Origin: Chloranthus sessilifolius
Taxonomy: Eukaryota; Streptophyta; Magnoliopsida; Chloranthales; Chloranthaceae
Direction of reading: 5' to 3'
Assembly: GCA_021018995.1 (NCBI GenBank)
Contig: CM037593.1
Coordinates: 17,884,088 to 17,948,087 of the forward strand
DNA length: 64,000 bases
The position numbers and the translations under genes are program-made. Each line of letters opens with the position of its first letter. The stretch's first letter is position 1. This document shows positions 25,401 through 32,952 of this stretch, one piece after another. The notes beneath the pieces were generated by a model, which worked only from the letters and a program-made list of their open reading frames with translations, was not told the DNA's origin and did no database searches.

Positions 25401-28400
25401 TCCGTTGCTGGGAGCTCGATTCATTTGGTCCAATCTTCAGAACGTGGCCTTGTTTAGTCGTCTCGACTGTATCCTCGTGTCTACTGATTGGCTTGGCATA
25501 TTCCCCCATGCTTTGTTTCTGGGGCTGGCTAGGGCAGTTTCCGATCATAGACCTCTCCTAGACTGCGGGCCTATGGGTAGGGGCCCCTCTCCTTTCCACT
25601 TTGAAAATCAGTGGCTCCTCAATGAAGATTTTAGATCTCGCGTTCCGATCTGGTGACAAAAATCTAACCCTCGGGTTCGACTGCTTTCCGCCTTATTTCT
25701 AAATTGGGGCACTTGAGGACCGCATTAAAAATTGGAACAGAAACATCTTTGGGCTGACTCATGTTTGACAATCGCATATTTTGGACCGCCTTAAGGATCT
25801 GGATCTTTTGGAGGAAAATAAGGGTCTATCTGATCCCGAGAAGGAAGAAAGACTCGATCTCAAGATTAGGCTCAACCAGAGGAGCCTTCAGGAAGAGGTC
25901 AGCTGGAAATAAAAGTCGAAAGCGCACTGGCTGAAAGTAGGGGACAACAACACCAAATTTTTTCATGCGATGGCAAATGCTCGAGCCAAGAGAAACCTCT
26001 TGACTAGAATTGTGGTGAATGGCAAGGAGGTATACCCTGATTAGATCCAACTGCACACTGTTAAGTTATACCGCTCTTGTACCAAGATGAAGGATGGAAT
26101 AGACCCAAACTGGACCGATTGCCGTTTCCCTCCATCTGTCCGGATGATCGCATTAACCTCGAGAAACCCTTCACCAAAGCCGAAATATGGGCAGCCGTCA
26201 AGTTCAGCGGTAAAAATAAATCTCCGGGTCCCCACAGTTTTAACATGGAATTCTATGTCAGTTTTGGCCTATCCTTAAAAAGGATATTCTTGAGTTCTTC
26301 ACGGAGTTTCACTCTCAGGGGACTGTTTGCAAAAGGCTTAACTCTACCTTCCTTGCCTTTATTCCTAAGAAAGAGGGTGCAGCTGATTTGCGTGATTTCC
26401 GGCCTATTAGCCTTATCAATGGCCTTTATAAAATCCTGGCAAAGGTGTTGGCTAATCATCTTAAACCAATATTGCGGTCCATCATCTTTGAATCTCAAGG
26501 GGCCTTTGTCCAAGGCCGTCAGCTCATGGACATGGCGATTATTGCTCATGAGGTTGTTCACTCGGCCCATTCCAGCCACACTCTTGCTTTTGTTTGAAAG
26601 GTCGACATGGAGAAGGCGTACGATCGGGTGAACTGGGATTGTTTGGATTACCTGCTATCTCGGTTCAGTTTCGGCAATACTTGGAGGTGGATGAGAACAT
26701 GGGTCACCTCACCTTGGTTCTCAGTGATGATCAATAGGTCTCCGACGGGCTACTTTAAAAATTCGAGAGGGCTAAGGCAGGGAGATCCCCTATCTCCGTT
26801 TCTCTTCAACTTAGTTGGTGAGGCTCTGAGAGCCCTTATCTCCAAGTCGCAGGATTTGAACCGGATCTCTGGCATTCCAGTGAGCAGTGGAGGTGGTTCC
26901 ATTACTCATCTCCAATACGCCGATGATACTATTCTCTTTGGCAGAGCCAACGAGGATGAGATTTCAGCCTTTGCCAATATCCTTACAGTTTACAAAGCGG
27001 TGTTAGGCCAAAGGGTGAACTTGCTGAAATCTTCCGTCTCGGGCATTTATACCAACCCTCCGGATGTTGAGATTTTGTCCAACATGGTATCCTACTCCCT
27101 CTCCTCCCTTCCTATTACTTATCTGGGCCTCCCCTTAGGGATTGACAAACCAAGAGCCAGAGATTGGGATCCTGTCGTTTAGAGGTTCCAAAGGAAGCTT
27201 GCCGATTGGAAGGGTAAATTTCTCAGCCAGGGGGTCGATTGCAGTTGCTTAACTCGGTGCTTTCCAACCTTCCTATATTTTTCATGTCCTCGTTCAAATG
27301 CCTAATGGCGGTTATTCGTACTCTTGAGAGAATCGAAAGAGACTTTCTATGGGAAGGCTCCGGCTTGGAGAAAAAATATCACATGGTAGCTTGGGACGTC
27401 TGCCAACTTCCTAAATATTTCGAGGGGCTTGGCACCTGCAATCTTCATCATACCAATTTAGTGTTACTTGGTAAATGGCTGTGGTAGGCAGGGTCCGAAG
27501 CGGAATAACACAGACTTTGGGTCTCTATTCTTCTTCAGAAATATGATGGTCTTCTGGGAGGTTGGGGGATCAATGTCTCTCGCACTAGGCAGACGTTTGC
27601 CTTGTGGAAGGACATTTGTTCTGTTTGGACAAATTTCTCACATTGGTTTGCTTCAGCTGGGGTACTGGATCCCAGATTTCCTTCTAGGAAGATTCTTGGT
27701 TATGCCTATACCCGTTCAAATCTGTGTTTCCTGCTATCTTCAATGTCTCTAGTCTCTCGGGAGGCATGGTTTCAGACCTTTACGCGAGGATTGGGGACGC
27801 TGACGTATGGGATGTCACCGCCAGAAGGGCCTTGAGAGACGAAGAGATGACTCCATTCCAGGATCTGTTGTCCCTGCTATACAGTTCACGGAGAAATCAG
27901 CAAGGTCGTGATTCGACTGTGGGTGGCCAATAAGAAAAGTGTTTTCTTGGTAAAATCTTTCTGCCAAGCACTCACCTGTAGGCTGTTGATGAGCTGGAGC
28001 TTTATTTGGAAGGCTCCGATCCCCCCTAAAGTTAAATTTTTTGTCTAAACGGCGGTTAGGGGGCGCATTCTGACGCTGGACCAACTGATCACTCGTGGCA
28101 AAGATCTAGAATAGGTGTCCGATGTGCCTCATCCCTGCTGAATCCATCCTTCATCTGCTTATTCACTGTGAGGTCGCCACGAAAGTTTGGGGCATCATTC
28201 TTAAATCCTTCGACCTGAGCTGGGTCCCCCCCGGAGAACCTCTCGGATTGCATTGATTCCTAGCACGGTCTGAAGTGGGATGGGCCTCAAGGAGCCTTTT
28301 GGAGGGTGGGAGTGTATGCTGTTATATGGAATCTCTGGATCGAAAGGTAACTCGCGGGTGTTCAACCGCAAACATCGTCCGATTGGTTCTATTCTAGGCT

Positions 28401-31400
28401 TAATTAAGGATACAATGTGCCACTGGGTCACCTTAGATAAATATTGGAGGCAGTGAAGTGATGAGTTTTGTAAGAGAGTGATGAGTTTTGTAAGAGAGGT
28501 CCTTTTTAGTTTGATGAGTTTTGTAAGAGAGGTCCTTTTTAGTTTCGTTTTCGTTTCGTTTTTAGTTTTTTTTGGTGCCCCCGGGGCGTCCGGGTGGGCT
28601 TGGGGGTTTGTCCTATCAGCCTCACCTGTGCCCTGTTGGGGTGTTTTTTTGTCCTTCGCTGTTGCATCTTTATTTGTATGTTTCTATTCCAGCTGCGCGC
28701 TGGCTTTTTAATATACTTCATTCATTGATTACAAAAGAAAAGATATGATGTAATAACTACAACTTTACAGAAACTTTTCAATTCCAACTTGTTTTTGGTT
28801 TGATGGAAGCAAGTCCTTATATATATAATCAAAATGAAAATCAACAAAAGGGACTAAACCTGAACAGGTACTGATATGATTGAAAAATCAAAATCCTAAA
28901 AATTCTGCCTAATAACCTAAAATTGCCAAAGTCTTCATTTTAAATCAAATCAACATGAAACCCTTGCCACCCTGGACATCTTAACTTTTGAGTTAAAAAA
29001 TTAAGTTATTATAAATTTAAGCAATTCGAATTAGTAACATTGCATGAGTATAGTGTTTCGTTTTTTGGAACCGAGTATCGTGTTTCTTGATGGAGACACT
29101 TGTGCATCTCGTGTCTTCATTAAGCGCGAGACACGTATCTCATCTTGGGCCCTGCTAATATTGTGACATGTATTTCTATCAAGCTCTGCTGATGAGCAAG
29201 TTGTATCGGGCTGTTCATCTTGGCGTTGGTCAAGACTTTGAACTATGGTTATCAAGTGTGATACTTGCTAAAAATTCTCATCCCTTTTAAGAACTTTAAA
29301 ACTGAGAGTACTGCTAGATGGTGACCCAAATCAAAAGATCTTATTATCGTTCTATTGGTCCCCACAACAGAACTTAATTAAAATTTGGGATGTGTTGTGG
29401 AACTTTTGGTGCTTTCGTCAGTTATAGATTGGCATGTCAAATATCAAATTTGAAGAACCTGTGTCAAACAATTTCTCTGATTGGAAGGAAGCTCATGATC
29501 TTTCCTTGGCTTCTTTTCGACACAGCCATTTGTAACATAAAATTTGAATGTTTGTTATTCTGTTTATCAGATTGCTCGGATTGAAGACATGTCTGAGGTG
29601 AAACAACAGCTTGTTTCGGACTTGCAAACGAAGGCACAGGTATGAATTCATCCTAATTCCATAACAACAGCACCAAGTTAAAATTCTAATCCTCGAATTA
29701 CTATTTGATACGTAGTTGTTAGATGGCCAAATTTTTTTCTTTTTCCACTTGATTCTTTCATCGTATTGATTTGTTTTTCCCTATTATGATGAGATCAGAA
29801 ACTGGAGGATGCATTGGCCTCTGTGAAGAAGCTCACCTCTCAGCGGCAGACACAATTGACCAAGGTAATCATGTTTAATATCTAATTGCCTGTGTTAAAA
29901 GAATCACCAATAGATCACTTGTTAACATGGAATAGAATCATGGAGATGGTGATTTCATCTGTGTTATTTGCAGCTGCAGAGATGTTTTCTGCAAGTTAAA
30001 GACCACACTGAAAATCTTAAAAGCTGTGAACAAGAACTCCAGGTTAATGTCCTCTTTTCTCCCTTGTAGATCTTCGTAAACGGCAGTAGATTTTAGGTGG
30101 AACACATTATTATGCTATCATTCTTCATTGGTGAGCCACATTGTACATTTGGGTCGAGTAAAGCCATGTACAACCAATCGGATGGTCAGGGTCTCAGGGA
30201 TATCTGATTATAAGTTTTTGGGCTGTATTGTTTATCCAAGAGACGATCCGTCTAATGGATGGGCAGGGTAGATAAGCTCATGGCCATGTGTCGCCTATCG
30301 ATGGGGAGAATCATGATGTATATTAATGCTGACCGAATTGGGTAAACGTCCATGCATGCATGTATGGTGTTAGGAAACGCATGTATTATCAATCATTCAC
30401 ATGCTTGCATTTGTTGATGTGAATGACTACCCTGTATGAAGCATGATGATATGCTCTTTTGCGTGGATGCAAGCGTCAGGTGCATTTTGTATGAAAAGGC
30501 CATTACCCAGTGCTGGTCCCGAACATATGGGGTGCTGGCATAGTCACAAAGTCGGGAGTCGACAATAAATTGGCAAGGGTTTAAGTCGGGAAAAATTGGT
30601 CAAGATCGGAAAAAAATTGGGGTAGATAAATTTTTTTTAAAATATATCAAATATATTAGAAGTTAAAAATAATGGTTTTAATGAATAAAAGAGTGCAATA
30701 TAGCATGGATCAAAATTTTGTCTGATATCGATACGTATCGGTATCGGACCCTACCGATACGGTACATAGAATGTTCCGTATCACTCTTATCCATTCAAAT
30801 ACCGGACGATACATTCAATGTATCGTCCGATATGGTCCGATACCGATATGTATCGTCCGATACGTATCGGTTTTGGGCTCGGACGATGCGTATCGGTTTT
30901 CCGGCATTTTGATCTATGCAATATAGGCAAAATGAAGAAGAGCAGTGAGCTCTGAGACGGGTAGGCAGCAGAAAGTGTGATAGCTCTAAAGTTGTTTTTT
31001 CTTCTTCATTTTAGTATAAGTGAAAAAATAAATAAATAATCGGACATCACAAAATCACCAATTAATCGGCCAAGTCGCCCACTCGAATGATTACTCGGTG
31101 AAATAGTCGGGATGGCTGCAAATCGTCGATTTTTGTGACTGGGTGGATGGGATACAGGCTGAGCCTTTGTTTTTTTATGCATGAAGTGGCTCCTCTCTGG
31201 ACTCGCTCCTGCCTCTTCATGCTAGAAAGCAGAAGTCTTTTACCATTGCAAAAAAGCAATGGCCCCAATGTTGTCAAATTCTGCATCAATGTTGCTAATC
31301 GCTGCATTAAATAGATTTGCAGTTCACTATAGATCAATTCAATACTTGGACAATGATCAGGTTCATTGAGGAGGATTCGAAACCGGGTCATCTTGCAATT

Positions 31401-32508
31401 AAAACCATCATATATGATGGATTATCTCATGGAAGATTGGTGTAAAGACTATCGTAGTCTTTAACAGCTATAATGTTGTATATATGTAAGAGAACTGATT
31501 TGTATAATTAAATACTTAGATAGAAAACAAGATGGCATGAATGTTAAAATTGGAGAATTGTTTTTTCCTTGATTTCTATGTCATCATCCCAATATCCAGT
31601 GGTTTTAAAAGCAGGACCTGATTTTGGGTACTCTTGAAAGGACCTGATCAATTCCCTTCTATTTAGTTTGAATCTGGTGAATCAAATTTATGAATTGTAT
31701 TGCAATCTTTTCCTTCGATAAATTTTCATGTTATCAATAAAAAAATAAAAAATAAAATTGTATCATATATTCGTAGAACTATTAAAGCAATCTTAACATA
31801 TAAAGATACCTACCCAACAAAAAAAACAATAAAAAATAAAAAAAATAAATTTTTTTTTTTAAAGCTATCCTAACATATATAGAAACGAATGCCCATAATA
31901 TTAAAGCTTCAAAGCCAGTATGATGATCAATTAATTAGTTGGAAATTTTAAGGGTAAACAATCCAAATTCTGTAATTAACATATCAAATCTATTAAGTGA
32001 AGAATAAGAATTCATATTTCTAAAATGAACGAATCTGGTCCACAAACTCAGCTGTGGAGTTAACCGAAACCTAATTGAAATACAATTGTACTTGAAGCAA
32101 ATCGAACTACAAACTCGGCAATTGTTTCCTCTATCAATTGAAGCATGAAGAACTCAACTGTGTTATCATGCTTGTTTATTTGAGCATGCCTGGTGTGTTG
32201 GACAACCATCCATGCATGCAATCAGCATCATGGCATGCACACAAATCTTCATGTATTCATTTTTTATTTTTATTTTTATTCTTTATGGGTAAGCTGGGAT
32301 TGAATCTGCGATCTCTGAGTTGTAATATTCTCAACCTTCCGGTTGAGCTACAGGCCCAACCCCATTTTTTCGTATGTTATAACATAGCATTAACCCATGT
32401 CTTTGCATTTGCTCCTGACAGTTGCTTATTGATAGTGCGATGGTTGAAGTTGATGGTGAAGACATTGACATAATGGACGGACCCCTGTATATAAACAGCA
32501 AAGCATGA
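4363..32508 (+). CDS. RRM protein with RD/RE-rich tract and C-terminal coiled coil (3' part of gene, 8 exons)
   Basis: Exons by sequence: 4363-4461, 5275-5702, 13111-13183, 13301-13354, 29571-29639, 29799-29864, 29974-30042, 32422-32508. All have GT-AG borders and phases that join without a break, giving 314 residues in the window. Order: second half of an RRM with RNP1-like KCYGFVTF, then a TIGGRVVRVNEVRTRGGR linker, about 110 residues of Arg/Asp/Glu repeats as in SR-like splicing and mRNA-processing proteins, then about 130 residues of heptad-rich coiled coil ending ...YINSKA-stop. A nuclear RNA-binding role with protein partners on the coiled coil is the family-level inference. The N-terminus and promoter are outside the window. 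I do not recognise the exact orthologue. Confidence 0.85.
5275..5702 (+). CDS. RRM gene exon: end of RRM and RD/RE-rich tract
   Basis: The acceptor is AAATTAG before ACGATCGGC and the donor is GG before GTAAGA, leaving two bases of a codon that the next exon completes. The start, TIGGRVVRVNEVRTRGGR, is the last RRM strand and its basic extension. The remainder is dominated by alternating Asp, Arg and Glu (for example RDRDRERDDDRDRDRWDRND). Such low-complexity tracts are typical of spliceosome-associated proteins. An opposite-strand open frame here is a shadow of the repetitive codons. Confidence 0.88.
5703..8209 (+). other. first part of the 7.4-kb intron; no feature seen
   Basis: AT-rich intron sequence with no open frame that looks coding and no clear terminal repeats. 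The intron runs from 5703 to 13110. Confidence 0.5.
8210..8531 (+). mobile_element. probable Ty1-copia LTR with adjacent primer binding site
   Basis: TGTTAAGAATTAG at 8210 begins an LTR-like block that ends AGATTCACA at 8519. It is followed at once by TGGTATCAGAG (8520-8530), the classic Met-tRNA primer binding site of plant Ty1-copia elements on the plus strand. The roughly 310-bp length and T-rich pre-terminal sequence fit a copia LTR. No gag or pol frame follows, so this is a decayed remnant. The left edge is inferred. Confidence 0.5.
8532..10029. other. intron sequence, probably degraded retroelement; nothing firm
   Basis: Contains a TATA-like CTTTATAAACCCTAAAAACC stretch near 9292 and a GC-richer block at 9340-9440, but no coding exon that fits the gene and no paired terminal repeats. 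It may be leader sequence of the copia remnant. Confidence 0.35.
10030..10815 (+). repeat. minisatellite, about 110-bp unit, roughly 7 copies
   Basis: The phrase GATTTGACCAAAATCACAAG or a close variant recurs at about 10151, 10262, 10371, 10481, 10591 and 10701, a steady period of 110 bp. Within each unit CACCGTTGGAT appears twice about 55 bp apart, so the unit is itself an ancient dimer. Outer copies are more diverged than inner ones, as expected for unequal exchange. It lies wholly in the 7.4-kb intron. Confidence 0.85.
11583..11857 (+). repeat. GC-rich minisatellite of about 15-bp units around a telomere-type tract
   Basis: About 17 degenerate copies of ACCTACGCAGGTACG and variants such as ACCTATGCAGGCACA. 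The reading is interrupted by CCCTAAA repeats at 11739-11762 and then resumes in the same unit. On translation it gives cysteine-rich nonsense in several frames, so open frames here are repeat artefacts. Confidence 0.85.
11739..11762 (+). repeat. interstitial telomere-type repeat, three CCCTAAA units
   Basis: The run reads CCTAAACCCTAAACCCTAAA followed by CCCT. It is an exact match to a little over three units of the plant telomere repeat TTTAGGG in reverse complement, sitting inside the 15-bp minisatellite. Confidence 0.85.
11863..13110 (+). other. end of the 7.4-kb intron; short duplication, otherwise plain
   Basis: At 11947-12041 a segment of about 55 bp containing AAGAAAAGAYACATTTTTG and TGTCTTCTATTTTCTC is present twice in tandem. 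The remainder is AT-rich intron ending in the polypyrimidine tract and NAGNAG acceptor at 13101-13113. Confidence 0.5.
13111..13183 (+). CDS. RRM gene exon with NAGNAG acceptor
   Basis: The exon codes (S)LDDHIDRRSREMSSNSSDEYQEQ, starting right after TTAGCAG and ending CAG before GTAATAT. Both AGs at the acceptor are usable and in frame: start at 13111 gives Gly-Ser-Leu, start at 13114 gives Gly-Leu. The Ser-rich part and the switch from RD repeats to a helical region fit a linker before the coiled coil. Confidence 0.82.
13301..13354 (+). CDS. RRM gene exon: start of coiled coil
   Basis: Eighteen codons, VKEQLDLSLHRHEELQNE, between a TTTTTTTCAG acceptor and a GTGCAC donor, which is a weak but GT-type site. 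Hydrophobic residues fall at heptad spacing. The intron after it is 16,216 bp long. Confidence 0.82.
13490..13821. mobile_element. GATACG-motif element remnant (hAT-like MITE family)
   Basis: Many copies of TATCGGCTGATA, GCCGATACCTATTGATA and GGTATCAACCGATACC in both orientations around two A-rich cores. The motif set matches the bounded element at 32953-33149, but I could not fix the ends here. Copies also occur at 30704-30918, 51900-52045 and throughout 62-63.5 kb. Confidence 0.55.
13822..14072 (+). repeat. tandem duplication, two units of about 125 bp
   Basis: The block GCCGATATGTATTGGTACCG ... GCACGTTAAAATTTAGGAA (13947-14072) repeats the preceding block (13822-13946) with scattered changes, including CCTTGGGYTYGACTTAATGCA in both. 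It lies next to the GATACG-motif element and carries the same motifs at its left end. Confidence 0.75.
14842..15562 (-). mobile_element. LINE 3' fragment, antisense, cut by a solo LTR
   Basis: On the minus strand it reads as the C-terminal zf-RVT part of a plant L1 ORF2, with CLLCMAGRESVNH followed by F-K-I-R-E-A-F-C and, later, AVLWAIWLERN-like sequence with frameshifts. It ends in a T-rich 3'UTR and TTACCAATCAAAAAAAC at about 14842, the usual LINE tail. The solo LTR at 15563 truncates its 5' side. Confidence 0.65.
15563..16490 (-). mobile_element. solo LTR of the gypsy family (copy 2, 928 bp)
   Basis: On the plus strand it starts TGATGCGGGACA and ends ATTCCTGTCA, like the LTRs at 1430-2410 and 19486-20597, with shared blocks GCCGAAATTAAACTAAATTA and GGCATTGCTCCAACAT. 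Flanks are AGAAT (15558-15562) and AGAAG (16491-16495), a 4/5 match consistent with an aged 5-bp target duplication. No internal sequence is attached on either side, so it arose by LTR-LTR recombination. Confidence 0.82.
16870..19340 (+). pseudogene. LINE ORF1 (DUF4283-type nucleic-acid binding protein), broken
   Basis: Recognisable blocks in order: a zinc-finger-like GDWVCSGCCNTNF (16888-16930); the DUF4283 tail WIRLFGLPLHAWTSEVFRLI ... IDRSTNNLWETSYARILV (17605-17750); a long Ser/Pro/Asp-rich region (17980-19110); and the basic end KKKSKFRELARLDWE (19230-19285) that commonly precedes ORF2 in plant L1s. Frameshifts and stops occur at about 17090, 17835, 18350 and 19110. ORF1 proteins bind LINE RNA. 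Confidence 0.75.
19366..19485 (+). pseudogene. LINE ORF2 start (endonuclease N-terminus), interrupted
   Basis: ATG at 19366 opens MKILS-stop-NVKGNCNPKKR ... SLVSL-like sequence up to TKWG, matching the MKILSWNVRGL...ETK start of plant L1 apurinic-type endonucleases. Two Trp/Gln codons have become stops. The frame ends abruptly at the gypsy LTR at 19486. Confidence 0.75.
19486..20597 (-). repeat. LTR of the gypsy family (copy 3, 1112 bp), inserted in the LINE
   Basis: Begins TGATGCGGGACAACGACCC and ends CATCCTCGTCA on the plus strand, as in the other two family LTRs. Its variable zone (20225-20460) is packed with CTCGAGCGAG and CACTCGAGTG palindromes. The adjoining sequence at 20598 reads, on the minus strand, GGTCTGGGAGAAT before the LTR, which could be a polypurine tract and would make this the 3' LTR of a minus-strand element. 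No matching LTR was found on the far side of the nested block. Confidence 0.78.
20598..23250. mobile_element. retroelement non-coding region with several degenerate tandem repeats
   Basis: GC-rich DNA unlike the surrounding intron, with no long coding frame. It holds a doubled block around ACCCAAAATGTTTCATC (20598-20725), 25-35-bp units built on GCGACATGGTGCCAAGAGGG (20890-21150), three Met-tRNA-type TGGTATC motifs (21771, 21871, 21955) and a doubled GTGAGAAGCRTGGWGCTTC block (about 22927 and 23125). This looks like leader or LTR sequence of one or more gypsy elements. I could not bound the separate insertions. Confidence 0.5.
23255..24809 (+). mobile_element. 5'-truncated L1-type LINE (RT end, zf-RVT, poly-A)
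   Basis: Begins in the late RT domain with IKYLGMPLGIKN (23318-23350), WKGKLLSSGGRLLLVNSVL and FFMSMFLCPVGVI. It continues through FLWEGSGLGNQF to an open zf-RVT frame at 24050-24673 (VKTYYWMLTRRPL, WKMDIPPKVRFFAWTLLKG, CVMSYQQEESVAHLFLHCQM). The 3'UTR ends TTTTTACCGATAAAAAAAG at 24809. The 207-residue frame is the least damaged LINE coding stretch in the window. It is truncated at the 5' end like most LINE copies. Confidence 0.8.
24810..25025 (-). pseudogene. Ty3-gypsy polyprotein C-terminus, probable chromodomain
   Basis: The minus-strand frame contains PDGKLQKYLVEWVGKSGYWV, then HPDIIDRDYDHTSPGAEIAW, resembling the ...YLVKWKG...TWE...-type chromodomain and tail at the end of chromovirus integrases. 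Such domains guide insertion to particular chromatin. It is sandwiched between LINE 3' and LINE 5' sequence, so it is probably a leftover of the gypsy element whose LTR is at 19486-20597. That linkage is inference. Confidence 0.5.
25026..25657 (+). pseudogene. LINE ORF2 endonuclease, remainder
   Basis: After the nested insertion the LINE resumes with FCGASRGILLSWNS, equivalent to the GASGGILLLW block of plant L1 endonucleases. It runs through WCVGGDFNAIRYPYE, the SRLDCILVS block and AVSDHRPLLDC, which carry the catalytic Asp/Asn and the Asp-His pair. About 15-20 residues expected between TKWG at 19485 and this point are missing. A stop follows VPIW at about 25657. Confidence 0.78.
26060..27490 (+). 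pseudogene. LINE ORF2 reverse transcriptase, frameshifted
   Basis: RT blocks in order: KNKSPGPHSFNMEFY (26210-26260), DFRPISLINGLYKILAKVLA (26391-26450), QGAFVQGRQLMD, VDMEKAYDRVNWD (motif A, 26603-26640), LRQGDPLSPFLFNL (motif B), LQYADDTILFG (motif C, 26911-26943), ITYLGLPLG, and FFMSSFKCLMAVI. The YADD catalytic box is intact but frameshifts at about 26300, 26600 and 27180 split it into pieces. Confidence 0.82.
27940..28457 (+). pseudogene. LINE ORF2 C-terminal zf-RVT region, badly decayed
   Basis: Shows WSFIWKAPIPPKVKFFV near 28000 and a CPMCLIPAESILHLLIHCEV-like block across a frameshift near 28115-28170, the Cys-His cluster of plant L1 ORF2. The tail IKDTMCHWVTLDKYW and a stop follow at about 28455. 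Beyond it the 3'UTR holds three tandem copies of a GATGAGTTTTGTAAGAGAG unit (28460-28540). Confidence 0.7.
28754..29570 (+). other. end of the 16.2-kb intron; nothing recognised
   Basis: AT-rich sequence between the LINE target duplication and the next exon. No motif or repeat stands out beyond the polypyrimidine tract before 29571. Confidence 0.5.
29571..29639 (+). CDS. RRM gene exon: coiled coil
   Basis: Twenty-three codons, IARIEDMSEVKQQLVSDL then QTKAQ, between TTTATCAG and GTATGA. The phase matches the exon 16 kb upstream, and the heptad pattern continues through the join ELQNE-IARIEDM. Confidence 0.85.
29799..29864 (+). CDS. RRM gene exon: coiled coil
   Basis: Twenty-two codons, KLEDALASVKKLTSQRQTQL then TK, between GAGATCAG and GTAATC. 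It is in phase with both neighbours. Confidence 0.86.
29974..30042 (+). CDS. RRM gene exon: coiled coil
   Basis: Twenty-three codons, LQRCFLQVKDHTENLKSC then EQELQ, between TTTGCAG and GTTAAT. It is in phase with both neighbours and still a strong heptad pattern. Confidence 0.86.
30505..30545 (-). repeat. fragment of an Au-like SINE 3' end
   Basis: CCCAGTGCTGGTCCCGAACA followed by TATGG is the inverse of CCATATGTTCGGGTCTGACA then CTGGGT in the SINE at 33162-33333. Only the 3' end is recognisable. Confidence 0.4.
30704..30918. mobile_element. hAT-like MITE, 215 bp, with 8-bp target duplication
   Basis: The 8-mer CAATATAG flanks it at 30696-30703 and 30919-30926. The ends are CATGGATCAAAAT and ATTTTGATCTATG, 13-bp inverted repeats with one mismatch. 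The interior is dense in GATACGTATCGG and GTCCGATAC motifs in both orientations and has no coding capacity. Eight-base duplications are the hAT superfamily signature. It sits in the 2.4-kb last intron of the RRM gene. Confidence 0.85.
30927..32257. other. last intron of the RRM gene; no further feature
   Basis: AT-rich with A-runs at 31740-31860. A B-box-like GGTTTCGAATCC occurs on the minus strand near 31385, but no A box stands at the right distance upstream. Confidence 0.45.
32266..32362 (-). mobile_element. tRNA-derived SINE or retroposed tRNA copy
   Basis: The minus strand reads GGGCCTGTAGCTCAACCGGA with a pol III A box (TAGCTCAACCGG), then a B box AGATTCAATCC about 45 bases on, then a tail of AATAAAAATAAAAATAA. 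Eight-base direct repeats CATTTTTT lie at both ends (32258-32265 and 32363-32370, plus strand). Boxes, A-rich tail and duplications together identify a pol III retroposon, ending about 50 bp before the last exon. Confidence 0.72.
32422..32508 (+). CDS. RRM gene last exon
   Basis: Starts after CTCCTGACAG and codes LLIDSAMVEVDGEDIDIMDG then PLYINSKA and TGA at 32506-32508. The acidic tail closes the protein. The 3'UTR probably runs to about 32.7 kb, where AT-rich TATAAAATTTTAAT-type sequence could hold the poly(A) signal. Confidence 0.82.
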   Translation: MLIDSAMVEVDGEDIDIMDGPLYINSKA

Positions 32509-32952
32509 GCAGTGCCTTCTGGTTCAGGTAGTCTTTACTAACGTCTTTGAAAGCTCCATCAAAATTTGGCAGGTGCTTATGAGCTCCTGCAGCTTTTCGG
32601 AGTGAATGAACGATATGTTGTTTTGAATGACCAATTCACTGTTTTCTAATCTCGCAATTATCTATCTATAAAATTTTAATTTTCCTAATTTTTCCGAGAG
32701 CTGCTACTTCCACACTATAATTTATGCATTGCACACAATCTAACAAAAGAGATGTGTGCGCATAATATTAGCTGGTGTGTTATCAATATTTCATTAAATT
32801 GTGTGCAAGGTGGTTATATCAGTAACTGGTGTGTATATAATAATTTCATTAGTTGGCATTTGAGAAGCAAATGTTGGTGTGCATGTAGTAGCTCTCTTTT
32901 CAATAGGTGAGACATTGTAAGCTTTTATTTATGAATTGGTATTAGTATTAGG

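Larger units (their letters stand above)
16708..28739 (+). mobile_element. L1-type LINE, near full length, interrupted at 19486 by nested elements
   Basis: Identical 14-bp sequences, AAGATATGATGTAA, sit at 16694-16707 and 28740-28753 directly outside the element and mark its target duplication. Inside are ORF1 with a DUF4283-type domain, the start of ORF2 (endonuclease), a nested insertion 19486 to about 25025, then the rest of the endonuclease, reverse transcriptase and zf-RVT region, and an A-rich end (ACAAAAGAAA). The LINE parts add up to about 6.5 kb. Many stops and frameshifts show it is inactive. It lies sense to the host gene inside the 16.2-kb intron. Confidence 0.85.

Noticed and set aside
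31062-31391. Possible tRNA or SINE on the minus strand with GGTTTCGAATCC
   Set aside because: The B-box-like motif has no matching A box 30-60 bases upstream and no terminal duplication was found.
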